Below, one piece after another: positions 1-10,739 of a DNA stretch of 32,058 nt. The notes under the pieces were generated by a model, which saw only the letters and a list, made by a program, of their open reading frames with translations, searched no databases and was not told the origin of the DNA. Origin of the DNA: Elysia marginata (lineage: Eukaryota; Mollusca; Gastropoda; Plakobranchidae); assembly GCA_019649035.1 (NCBI GenBank), contig BMAT01005068.1, positions 239,452-271,509 on the forward strand. The letters run 5' to 3'. A program made the translations under genes and the position numbers. Within the stretch, counting starts at the first letter, position 1. Each line of letters opens with the position of its first letter.

Positions 1-235
1 CACATACACACTCTCTTTTTTAGTTTATCAGTCTCTTTCTTATTGTCTTTCCCAATCCCTCTCTTTCTTTCAATCATATTTTTTTTCTATTTCCTCGTTT
101 TCTATCTCTCTCTTTATCACTATTTCTCTTTCTTTCGCCCTCTATTTCTTTCTCTCTTTTTTTCTTTTTCACCTTCTCTCTCTTCCTCTCTGCCCACCTC
201 TATCCCTCAATGCATCTCCATATGTATGTAATTAT
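1..235. repeat. CT-rich polypyrimidine tract
   Basis: Almost entirely C and T on the plus strand, made of interrupted TCTCTT and TTTCT runs, and degrading to ordinary AT-rich DNA near position 225. The open frame across it encodes only Phe/Leu/Ser-rich low-complexity sequence and is not a gene. The tract may extend beyond the left edge of the window. Confidence 0.85.
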
Positions 236-347
236 GTTTTTAACTGAACTTAGTTTAATTTGCATTTGTAACGCGGTATAACTTTTACTGAAACTGTATG
301 GGTCTATTGTTCTGTCCATCTATCATTTAACCAATGCAATGGTCAAT

Positions 348-365
348 TAGTAGTAGTACTAGTAA

Positions 366-426
<61 letters not shown>

Positions 427-504
427 TGTAGTAGTAGTAGTCACAGTCGCAGTAGCAGCAGCAGTAATAGCAGCAGTAGTAGTAGTAGTAGTAGTAGTAG
501 TAAC

Positions 505-543
<39 letters not shown>
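348..543. repeat. (AGT)n trinucleotide microsatellite
   Basis: About 196 bp of AGT/TAG repeats with scattered AGC, AAT and CAC interruptions around 425-500. The poly-Ser frame on the plus strand and the poly-Leu frame on the minus strand are artefacts of the repeat. At 543-558 it passes into four TTGA units, which read as the simple-sequence tail of the neighbouring reverse-strand SINE fragment. Confidence 0.95.
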
Positions 544-714
544 TGATTGATTGATTGAAGGGTATTTTTACAAGCCCAATTCCACTTCAAAGGTGCTTTC
601 CCCGGCTTGGGTCCCAAAGACAATTTACGGGCTGCCACCCTGAGCGGGGATACCATGACTTAGCCTCAGCCGGTCACATTATACTGACACCGACCCAACC
701 AGTAGGGGCCCGGA
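544..714 (-). mobile_element. SINE 3' fragment, antisense
   Basis: Read on the minus strand this block shares two landmarks with the intact SINE at 6406-6706, in the same order. The first is a segment containing GGTGTCAG, one variable base, then ATAATGTGAC. The second is GTGGCAGC followed about 20 bases later by CCCAAGC. It ends on the minus strand in TCAA repeats (543-558), a usual kind of SINE tail. The tRNA-like head is not evident, so this is probably a 5'-truncated copy. It is less AT-rich than its surroundings and sits between two AGT/TAG arrays. The exact 5' edge near 714 is uncertain. The match was made by eye. Confidence 0.65.
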
Positions 715-806
715 CTGTAGTAGTAGTAGTAGCAATAGTAGCAATAGCAGTAGTAGTAATAGTATTAGAAATTTTAGTAGTAGTAGTTTGTAGTAGTAAT
801 ATTATT
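715..806. repeat. Imperfect TAG trinucleotide array
   Basis: Runs of TAG/AGT interrupted by CAA, TAA and ATT units. It is more decayed than the array at 348-543. Together the two arrays bracket the antisense SINE fragment, which suggests that the SINE landed in, or its tail seeded, a trinucleotide tract. Confidence 0.8.
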
Positions 807-3800
807 GATTCCTCATCTCTTTGTACCATAAAGGTTTTGCCCCTTGACATTTCACGGGTTTCTTCCTTCTCATATCTTCGACACGCTTTTAACCTTTTCG
901 TCTAATGCGTTCTGAAAAAAGCTTGTTATGGCCAAGTTCTGTTGTTTGTTACACCAATAATTGTTGTGTCAAGCTACTGGTGCCGGGTCAGCAAGGCCTT
1001 GTTATATCAGTTCAGTTTCAAATTTGGACGGTGAGAATTTAATACATTCATTTTGATGCGACTGAGCAATTTTCAAACGCTTGCTGAATTTTAATCAACT
1101 CACATACCATACAATACATACCATACTTTACATTAAAGATCTATACTCAAACCGTGGCCTAGGTCAGAGTACTTAAAGTTACTTTCACCTTTTTTGTATT
1201 TTTCTTTCCTTTATGCTTAAAAATTCATGGTTTTTTTTTCAAATCCTAAAGAAAGTTTCTTCCTGCTTTGCGACATCGTAAAGCAGCCCATAACTACGGC
1301 ATCGTTTCTATAGGTAAATGGGAACTCATGTTTGTTGATTTAATTGATCTCTTCCTGTCTTTTGTGGTGAGTTAAAGTACAAATTCTGAAATTATTTATG
1401 TGATTTATTGATTTAATAAAAATTGGCATGTACAAAGACAGATACAATTTCATGAATAATGAACAAAATGATTTTTTTTTTCATTTTAACAGTTTACATT
1501 GTTCTGGTAACACTCCTATCGCGAGATCAAAGCATGAAAGTCCTTTATATCGCTAAACATAATTATATCCTACATTTTTATACTCTTTGAAACAAGATGG
1601 CCAAAAATACCGTGTCTGCTTTCATGGGTTCTTACCGTTAATCAAAGAAAAAGGAAATATCGACAAGGCACAAAACTCATAAAACCGTTTTGTTTTGGGC
1701 AACTAAGTTATAGTTTTGAAGAAATTTGCACTAGCATAACAGATAGCGAAAAGCTTTTTTTTTCTAATCACGAATTTTAATAGCCGCGATGTAGTTCAAA
1801 ATAATGTTGTAATTATAGTTTCGTTGTATTGGTGTGGTTGTTTCTCATTCCTAAGGCTTCTTAATAATTGGAAATTAAGCTATGCTAAGAAATGCAGTAT
1901 TTAATTGTTTCCTTCCCATTCAAAGAACTGAAAATTGTTATTAAAACCTTGACAGGTTCGATAATAGCGGTGTAAAAAATGTTGTATTTTACAGGGTTCT
2001 ACTGCCTTACTAATGAGACGGAACTGGCTTTGTTCTGCTTATCTATAATGTAGGAACAATTCAACTTCTCTGCACTATACTATATTTTATTCGGCAGTAC
2101 AAATACAACTCTTATATACTGCCGATTTGTTACGTAAAGATATTTCTTTGTATTTGCCGGTCATAAAACACTTCAATGTTTTTAACTGTGCTACACTTTT
2201 ATTCCTGTGTGTATATTAAATACTCTGAGATAAAAAGACATGATGTCGATAAACTGTGTACACTTATTGAGGCCGGTGTATTCAAGTCATGGATGGATTG
2301 GCTCTTACACAAATCGCTTATTAAGCAAACCACAGAGATGCCTGTTTGACTTGTTTTGCTATGAAAGAGCACTACCTTGCTTGTCGTATATGGAAACTAT
2401 TGTTAACATGTCAAAAGTAAAGAAAGGCATTTCATAACTATAGTATGAGTATTTCCAATCATTCCTTTTAACTAAGAGTTTCATAATGTGGGTCATGCAT
2501 ACAGTTTCTCATTTACCATTCCCACCTCAGGTGCAAAAGGCGTGTCTCTAATTAGATTGCTTCCTCCAGAAATAATAAAACAAACGAAGCAGTTCAGCTA
2601 AAGCTCTAACAAACTGCGCTTGAACTAAGCCTGCTAGCATTTAGAACGAATGATTAAAAACAATAGCTGGGAAAATTTAGCTAGTTTTTTTAAAAGAACT
2701 GTATCTTTCTTAGAGTGTCATATTATCTCAAGGGTTATTTAAAATTTTCACGATACTTTTAATATCTTAGTGCAAAATCTTGAAAAAAAATTTGCTTTTG
2801 TTGTTGATAATGCATTAAAAGGTTTTAAAACTCTAACGAAACATTATAATTGTTGTAGACTCTAACAACGAAATCTCTATTGGTTATTGTTACGACTACC
2901 ATAGTTCATATCTTGAGATTAGTCTTTGAAGCTCGAACAACAAAATAGAAAATAATCGATCATTTATGGTCAGCTGCTTCTTTTGTATTAAAAAAAACAA
3001 AGCTATATGGTTTGAAGTAATTGTGTTTTTCTTCAACAACTAAAATGAGGCCAACTGTCACTGGCATTGTAACAAACTTCCATTCTATGGACCAGAGTTT
3101 GAAAAGATCTGTCACAATGTGATAAAAGAACTAGCCTTGCGGAAAACTGGTCTTAATCCTACCTTTGTTTACCTTCAAGCTTATTTTTTAACTGAATAAA
3201 TACTCAAATTATTTACATTAGACTTTCACTCACCGCCTATTGGAAAAAATATTCTTTCTTCTTTTGCTTTTCAATTTTGTTCATTATTTGCTTCAACAAC
3301 CTAGACTCAATTTCAAAATGTAGCAGGGAACAACAAATGATTTTCGGCAAAAATGCCATATTACTATAAAAAAGGTATAGGGTGGATGGCACTAGACATG
3401 TGTTATGATCTAAGAAAGATATAAGTGCATTAAATTTGCTTTGTTATTCTAAACATTATATTAAATTGATATTGTCCTTAAGTATCAATGTTGAAATGCA
3501 CATCTAGAAACAAGTCCTTCATATCGCATCGCTCATAAACTGTTACACCTTTTATAGTTCAAAATAGTGAAAAAGTTTCAGGGTTATTATCTTATTATCT
3601 ATGCAAAATGCGATACTCATTTTTCCCATGAGCTAAAGCAAAGACTGTATATATGAGAAACATTTCAGCGCCATCTGTCTAACAGAATAATTTGAGAGAT
3701 TTCAGAGTGATTCATATTGAAATGACGCTCTGAACGGTGGGTGTTCAAAACATAAGCAAAAGTTTGACGGTCTATTTTAACTCCTTCTATCTGATCTATC

Positions 3801-6392
3801 ATAAAAAATAAAACTTTCCTTGCAAGATCTACAGCTGCGTCGATAGTCATAACAAAAAAAAACAATTTTCGAAACAGGGAAAATCACTTTAAATGCTCAT
3901 TTTAATGGTAAAGTTACCACGAACTTTAAAAATCTTTGGTTGCGTTTCGCTACGGAACACGACATTTGAAATGGCGATTGCAACTTCATTTAGTTATCAC
4001 TTTTTGCTTCTGATATAAACAAAAATCTCTTCCGTTTCTTATGAAGGTTAAAAAATAATTTCCTCATTATTCAGCCTCTCCAATTTAATTTGAAATGAAG
4101 GAAAGTTTTTAAAACGGGGTTCTTTTTTACAACAATCATTTCCAAAGAAAAAACGACAAAGAAAATGGTACTGCCATTCGCCACTTACATAAATTCAGAG
4201 ACTTTTATAAAACAATTGTCACCCGTATGGAACAGTTACTGTGTTACGCTTTATCGATCCTGCAAGGGTTTGTTATATAAAATAGCATGCAAAGAAGATT
4301 TAAAAAAACTTGACACTTTTAAAACTTATTAAGTTGCCACGTCGGCCGTTCACAAATGCTGGTAATAAAACCGCGTTTACATGTGTAAATTTTTTTGGTC
4401 TGGCCTACGTAGTAAACAGCATCCAATATTTAAGAATATAGTAAAACATTTTGCCTACTACTGCGGGTTCAAAAAGTGCCAAAAACTCCAAGTTTTGTGT
4501 TCATACGCAGGCAATGCATCAATATAGGGACATGCACCTAAATTCGCTCATTTCAAGGCAAGGCTAAACCATAGATTTTTTTTCATCTTTTTGAATTGCT
4601 GCTTTCTTTTTTTCTATGAGGGCTTACAAAAATATTAACCTAGATAAGGCTAAGAGCGACTCCACTGCGAACATGTGGTTTGGCGGACGTCCGAAAGAGC
4701 TCTTACTATAAAGTCACATCCATCCATGAACCAAATAGAACTATCTATTCCCTCAACTGCTCTTGACAAAATTGTACAAGAACTGAACCATATTTAGCTG
4801 TTTGTAATTCACATATCATGCTGTAGAATCTAGATCTAGATTATGTTATCAGGAGTAATCTCACAGTAGGAACTCAGGGCGTAGTTTGATTTTTTAAAAC
4901 AGTAAACAAGAGTGTATTTACTGAGATAATTTATCTTTAAAGTTCCGTAGCTACGAGTAAAAATATGTACGTGAATGTGCCGCGCCAAAAAAGACAGCAG
5001 ATAAAGGCACAAGTCATGTGATTTAAAAAAAAACTTCCTGTGCGTTTTGAGACGGTGTAAGTATCTTTTTAAACTAAGGAATTCAATATGAAAATATAAT
5101 TATAGTAAGAAAAAAAATTGATATGATGGGTAAGTGGAGAAGAGTTAAACCCGATAGATAGTACAATCTATAATTATGCATTTTCGGCCTAAATAACTTT
5201 TTCCAGCATTGTATGCAAAAATACAGGCAAAAAGTTAAATGCTAACTGCTCTCACTTCAAGCTTCAAAGTTCTTTTTTTCTTACAACTCTTCCGGCACGA
5301 TTTATCCATGCCAAAATTTAAGTTTCAGTGTGACAGTATATACAATGTTTCTCACCCATTGTCGTTACACTAATATCAAGTCAGTTAAATAGCAGTGTTG
5401 ACAAGCTAATAAAACTCGGCACTAGACCGCTCTTCTGTATGTGGAGATTAGTTTGTGTAGGTTTTCCACTTTTCAGTATACGACTTATTTATCAGTTAAC
5501 ATTTACATTTCGCAGAGTCAATTTTTTTATATTCCATATATCACTAACCACCATTAAATCCTTAAGCTAACGTTACGTACTCGCTTCTACTAAAATATAG
5601 ACAATTAGGAAAAGAGAAGAATGAAGAGAAATGGGTGCTGTGGAATAAGTTATTTAAGAGAAAAGTTTTTTGGTTGATTCTTGGTTAAGAAAGATACAAG
5701 TGGTAAAAAACATACCTACATACTACGCAAACAATACAGTTGTTTGTAGGAATCTGTGTATCATACTCATGGTTATGTAGCTACTGAATCTTCTTCTGTT
5801 TTGACAAAGTAAACTTCTTTAAATGTCTATTAATAATTGCTCTACACTTTATTTTTATGAATGTTATTTTGATATAACTTTTATGCACAGAAAACTATGC
5901 TAGTTCATAGCAAGGTAAGCTGTAACCCTGAACACATTTAAGAATAGCTTTGTTTGTTTTGTTGTTGTTTTTTTTTTGTTCATATATTCCCGTACTTTTA
6001 CAGTGAAGATTGTATAGCACTTTAACGACTGTGGCCAAAAACATAGAACGGTCTGGTGACGGAGAACTGCGTGAACAAGTTACTTTCAAGCCTGAGCGAT
6101 TCTACATAATTATTTCTTTAGCCACATTCTTTTAAGTAGATTGTTGTATTGCCTTTGCTTGTATACAAAGTGAGGATCAAAAATGGAAGGTAACTGGCAT
6201 GGGGGTAAAACTAATCAATGCGTAGTTATTGTAAAAATAGTAAGGTCAGCTTAAAGAAAGGCGATTCTATTTCTGTACAAACTCACAAAAATATTGACAT
6301 TTCGAGGATGACATAAGCCTTTTGCACTTTAAAGAACATTTTTACTTTCTCCATAGGCTTTGTTTTATGAGGTTAATGGGTCATCAGTAGCT
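807..6392. other. Long AT-rich stretch, no gene seen
   Basis: About 5.6 kb of AT-rich sequence with many stops in all frames. The longest frames, at 2240-2437 (plus) and 3665-3865 (minus), are under 70 codons and show no recognisable domain. The only ordered element noticed is a perfect 16-bp palindrome of TCTAGA type at 4827-4842, resembling those near 14.1 kb. Nothing here was identified as an exon, RNA gene or transposon, but old decayed repeats cannot be excluded by eye. Confidence 0.6.
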
Positions 6393-6405
6393 GCTGCGCT
6401 CTGGA
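6393..6405. repeat. SINE target-site duplication, left copy
   Basis: The 13-mer GCTGCGCTCTGGA occurs here immediately before the tRNA-like head and again, identically, at 6707-6719 immediately after the SINE tail. Bases outside the pair differ. This is the hallmark of LINE-mediated target-primed insertion and fixes the element boundaries. Confidence 0.9.
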
Positions 6406-6706
6406 CCGGCTCTGTGGCCTAGCGGTAAGACACTCGCTCAGAGATCGGGAGGTGTGGGTTCATCCCCGGCCGAGTCAAACCAAGCACTTTAAATTTGGTA
6501 TTAGCAGCTGATCCGCCTGGTGTATGACATTATGGATTTAGTGCTAAGTCTGGTCGGCCCGGTGTCAGGATAATGTGACTGGGTGTGGTGTATGCAAGCG
6601 CTCCTTACATCACAGTGTGGCAGCACGCTTTTATTTGTCCCAAGCGCCGTCTCTGATATAACCTTGTAGTTGAAAAGAGGTGTTAAAATTCAAACAACCT
6701 AACCTA
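6406..6706 (+). mobile_element. tRNA-derived SINE, apparently full length
   Basis: A 301-bp short interspersed element. The head (about 6406-6476) is tRNA-like, with polymerase III boxes. The body (about 6480-6660) carries a segment with GGTGTCAGGATAATGTGAC (6559-6577) that recurs in the antisense fragment at 544-714. The tail ends in a tract reading AACAACCTAACCTA. It is flanked by an identical 13-bp duplication, so both ends are defined. SINEs are non-coding, are transcribed by RNA polymerase III and move using a partner LINE's reverse transcriptase. The partner is unknown; neither LINE remnant in the window shows an obviously matching tail. Molluscan SINE superfamilies with conserved central domains are known, but I could not assign this one. 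The perfect duplication suggests a fairly recent insertion. Confidence 0.88.
6415..6467 (+). promoter_or_regulatory. Internal RNA polymerase III promoter of the SINE (box A, box B)
   Basis: Box A is TGGCCTAGCGG at 6415-6425, which fits the TRGYNNARNGG consensus fully. Box B is GGTTCATCCCC at 6457-6467, which fits GGTTCGANYCC with two differences. The 42-bp spacing is tRNA-like. The region is the SINE head, not a functional tRNA gene: it runs straight into the SINE body, and I could not fold a convincing anticodon arm. Confidence 0.8.
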
Positions 6707-6719
6707 GCTGCGCTCTGGA
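6707..6719. repeat. SINE target-site duplication, right copy
   Basis: Second identical copy of GCTGCGCTCTGGA, directly following the element's AACCTAACCTA tail. It pairs with 6393-6405. Confidence 0.9.
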
Positions 6720-7731
6720 ACATTGGATGGACAGAACAAAAAAAATCCTTAGATCGGAAAGAATATCGTATTAAAGTTTAATAGCAGATGAAGCCGTCAA
6801 ATAAATAAATGAATAATATGTAATATATTAACACAAACAATAAGAGCTAATATTTGATGAACTGACAAGAGAAAGGGGAAAACGGAATAGTTTTTAATGA
6901 AGGACACATTTGGATGGGGTGTTTCGTTGGGCAGGATGCGCTGAAAAGAGTGTTTGTATTTCTTGTTCGTTATGGCAAAATTGAGTAAAGGCTACGTAGA
7001 TAGAGAGAGGGAGGGAGAGAGAAAACATTCCTTTTCTTTAATACATGTGCTGATAACCTTTGATTTACTACAATATTCATAATGTCAGTCGGAAGGAGCA
7101 TAGCTTTTTTCATCACATGTAGGCCTACTTTTCTAACTTGGTAATAACTGAATGAATTCGAATTAAATTAAGGGCATGTTAGGATTGACTCAGAAGCAAA
7201 TGAAGAGTGAATCATGAATCAAAAAATGAGGATTAACGTTTTTTTATTATATAACTTGTGCCTTTCTCTGATGTCTTTTTTGGAGCGGCGCATTCACTTG
7301 CATGTTTTAGCCATGTAACTTTAAAGATAAACTACCTCAGAAAACACACTCACGTTTATTGTTTGAAAAATATCAAACTACGTCCTGAATTCGGTAGCTG
7401 CATATAGTGTCTCCATCGCAAATAATTGAATCTTGAGTCTAAAGAGTCCAAAACGATCGTCTCCAAAACTTTGATTTAATGAACATATCTTACTTTGTCA
7501 TTGTTATATTTTTTTTAATCAAACACGATGTGTGAAATTTAGAAGATCGATAAGGTAAGTATTTTTCTAAACATCCAGAATCATATTTAAGTTTTATTTT
7601 ATCCATAAAAACAACATTTTATGATGACATTGATGTCATAACGTACCAAAAACTTTTACAAAAATCCTAGACGCAATATTTCCTTTTCATTCGGAGCATT
7701 TTCAGTCTATTTTGGGATTTAAGAGTACACC
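6720..7731. other. AT-rich stretch, no gene seen
   Basis: About 1 kb of AT-rich sequence. It has a short GA-rich purine tract at 7002-7024 and the palindromic motif GTAGGCCTAC near 7120. No exon, RNA gene or transposon protein was recognised. Confidence 0.6.
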
Positions 7732-7803
7732 TAAAATCAAAGCTGTCAGCAGTTATTTTGTTTGTGCCAATTTCACTTAACCTCAACATATCTTTGCGTG
7801 TTG
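7732..7803. repeat. Diverged direct repeat, copy 1
   Basis: A 72-bp segment that begins TAAAATC, contains CAATTTCACTTAACCTCAA and ends near CTTTGCGTGT. It recurs at 7914-7985, about 182 bp downstream. The core of about 20 bases is nearly identical and the flanks are diverged. Neither copy has a recognisable coding frame. Confidence 0.7.
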
Positions 7804-7913
7804 GTGTCATTCTCACCGAAAAATGTATGTAATAATATAACAATGGGTATTGTAATCTTCTTATAAACATCTTTTCATGTGAGGAATTTTCGGAAATAAT
7901 GTAAGAAGACAAC

Positions 7914-7985
7914 TAAAATCGATGCTGTCACCGAATTACTTCGCTCCAATTTCACTTAACCTCAAGTTCACTTTGCGTGTGGAAG
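7914..7985. repeat. Diverged direct repeat, copy 2
   Basis: Second copy of the 72-bp unit. It matches copy 1 at its start (TAAAATC, then GCTGTCA), in its centre (CAATTTCACTTAACCTCAA) and at its end (CTTTGCGTGT). Single-base differences and small indels between these blocks point to an old local duplication or two copies of a short repeat family. Confidence 0.7.
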
Positions 7986-9930
7986 ATAGAGAGTTTCTTC
8001 CCACGAGATGTATGAGCGGAGTGTGTGTATGGGATGATAGGGACAGTTGAAGAAGTCGGGCTACTTAACGTTAAAGCTCAACACAACTAACCGTTGTGAG
8101 CATTGCATACTCGATGTGCGTTATTAGGTGAGCCGACGGCTTCGAATTGTTTAATAAATGTATAAAGTTTGCTTATTATGTGAAGAAATAGGATGATTTT
8201 ATTTTCTATTCATTGAATAACATGGCGCAGAAATGTATTGCGTCTCATGATAGAAGCATCTGATAGGACATCATTCGTTTAAAAGTATCTGCAGCGTTAT
8301 TTGTGCGGCCAAGACCTACAACTGATTTATGTAAAAACAAAAGAACACACCCAGAAAACGTAGTGCAAGTAACGTATGGTTCTTTCGTCTAGCATTTATG
8401 GTTCATTTGAAACAATTTATAGTGAGATTTAATTGTCAATTAAAAAATAAGAAGATTCATATCAATGAAAAAAAAATAAACGAAATTCGCCCTTCGGAAA
8501 AGCATCAAATTGTTTAGTAAAAATGCACCAATTGCTTTGAGGAAAAACAGTAAAGGTTACAGGATAGTGTAATCGTGTAACCGATTGCAAAGGAAAGAGG
8601 TCAATAGAAACTTAGTTTGAATGCTTACAAATAAAAAAATGAATCATACATAAATAGGAGCGAAAGAAAGAGAGGCAGGAGAGAGGTCTCGAGTGAGAGA
8701 GGGAAACCAGTATAACAGCTATGGTAGTGGAATGGAGGAGCAAAGATTTCGATATTTTAAGTTTAAATCGAATAATTATGGGATTGTTTTAAGTTTTTAC
8801 ATCCCGTCTTTGTCTGATGAACAGGTTTGGAAACAACCTCTTTGTGTTTAATGTCTTTATGTCGATTTTTGGAATCCAAATGTAGCTGACCTTTTAATAT
8901 GTGAATATCAAGCTCAATCATTATGTTCAGAGTTCCGCTCTCAAATGTTGATGGTTTTCGCTGTCTTTGTGCAACATCACACCCTTCGTTTAATAGAGCA
9001 TCTCGCGGAAAGGTCATAGGCGAACAAGAAATCAATCCCCGAGTTCAAAGCTTGAAATTGGGTCACTAAGACACTAAGAGTGCGGGTATTACATTAAAAT
9101 ACATCTGACGTAAAGAGCAACGCCCGCTGCTGGTGGTCCTATCGATCCAACAATCTGGTGGGTCAACATGGTTTTTTTCGCCTAAATTTCCACATTTTCG
9201 CACAGCCTCTACAAAGAGCGAAAAGGGGAACACGAAGTTATTGCTATCTCTTTCTTCCTTGACCCAACTGCTATTTTTGCGACACTGATTGAAAAAAAAT
9301 CTAGTGCGATAAACAATCAAGTCAAGATAATCATCGAAGGTATCTGAAAAAAAGAAAATGGCAAATACAAGCTATCATTTAACAACTAAAACAACAAATC
9401 TTGACCTTTGAAAAAATTGTTGAGGCGTAGAATTCAGACACTAGCTGAAAGAAAAAAAGTGAAAAAAAGTATTTAAATTAATATTATGAAACACAGTCTG
9501 AGCATTCAATTTAATTGTAATGATTAAATTTAAGTTTCATAACTTGAAGAGAAAGTAAGAAAAACAAAACAATTGAAAACAACTTTATGTTAAGTAAAAT
9601 ATCATGGAGAGATTTTCGAAGTTCAATATTCTCTCTCTTAAAATGTAACATAATTTTATGCTGTCCGGGATAAAGTAAAAAAATTAGTTTTTATGGTTTA
9701 TAAAGCTGTGCGAAACAAGTTTACTACAAGGTCAAATTATGTGGATTATATTGATATTGTTTGGTACACCAGTTATGTATAGACCGACTGGGGCGTCGGA
9801 AATCAGGCTTGGGTAGAAATGGGTGAGTAGGTCAGAGAAGTCTCAGCAGCAAACATCGACCTGTTACTGAGGAATCTCTGCAGTTGTTGTCAATAATCAA
9901 TAGTGCCCTCCTCTTTGTGTCTCTTTCTCT

Positions 9931-9933
<3 letters not shown>
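7986..9933. other. AT-rich stretch, no gene confirmed
   Basis: About 1.9 kb. A purine-rich patch lies at about 8660-8705. Two minus-strand frames of 84-90 codons (8763-9035 and 9066-9320) lie end to end, but they show no domain I recognise and no codon pattern that sets them apart from chance. Confidence 0.55.

Positions 9934-9972
<39 letters not shown>
9934..9972. repeat. (CT)n microsatellite
   Basis: A nearly pure CT dinucleotide run, followed by a T-rich polypyrimidine stretch to about 10005. Frames through it encode Ser/Leu low-complexity sequence only. Confidence 0.95.
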
Positions 9973-9976
<4 letters not shown>

Positions 9977-10386
9977 TCTTTTTTTTTCCTTTTTCTTCAG
10001 CTTTACCTTCATTTCCTAATTCTTGCTCTTTTTGTGTTCTTTCTATCTTTAACAAACTATCTATAGAAGTCTAAGTTATTTTGTTACCAATAGGAATTAC
10101 TTAAAAAAGGAAAAAAACAGCTCTCTCATTATACTTCTCTGCAGTTCTGATTTTCAGTGTATAGATAACCATATTTTGGATGATTTTCTTTGTCTGTTTG
10201 ACTTTCTGTTTCCTGCATGTCTGTTTCATCCTTCATTGTTGTTCATCTTACGATTTTCTCTGTACGCTAGTTGTGCCTTATTTCTCTTCTTCTGTAAACA
10301 TTCTATATTCACGAGGTGTTTCACTTGATAAGTCGCTCCCACTCAATTTCTATTCCTCTTTTGCTTCCTCTTCATGCTTATTATCT

Positions 10387-10735
10387 GTCTCTCTTGTACT
10401 ATCTGTCTCTCTCTCTTTATCTATCTTTTCTCCCTCTCAATCTATGAGCTTAAATATCATTGTTGATGTCTTCTGAAATCCGGATTTTCTAAATTTGTTG
10501 GGCTTTTTCTTTTTTTTTTTTTTACCCTTCTACGTTTTTATCCAGTTCAGTCTTTCTGAGCGCATCAAAATTCCATTCCCTAAAGGTCTAACCAAAACTT
10601 TCTCTCTCTTTCTCTCTCTCTCTCTGTCTGTCTTTCTCTCTTTCTCTCGCTCTTTATCTACCTCTCCATCTATCTATCTCTTTCTCTCTATGTTTACCTA
10701 TCTACCTATTTATCTCCCATTCTGTCTGACTAAAT
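10387..10735. repeat. CT/TATC-rich polypyrimidine region
   Basis: Interrupted CT, TCTG and TATC runs (densest at 10599-10690), with a T15-like run near 10510. It is low complexity and has no coding signal. Confidence 0.85.
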
Positions 10736-10739
10736 AATT

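Noticed and set aside
334..656. Poly-Ser (plus) and poly-Leu (minus) open frames
   Set aside because: Both are translations of the AGT microsatellite and have no other sequence content.
3665..3865. 66-codon minus-strand frame with mixed composition
   Set aside because: No domain, start context or splice signal. Length is as expected by chance in 32 kb.
6406..6476. Functional tRNA gene
   Set aside because: The tRNA-like part continues into a SINE body, is bounded by a SINE-type target duplication, and shows no convincing anticodon arm or terminator.
8814..8834. Second hammerhead candidate (CTGATGA ... GAAAC)
   Set aside because: Stem II would have only two weak pairs, and no cleavage triplet is followed by a sequence complementary to the stem I strand.
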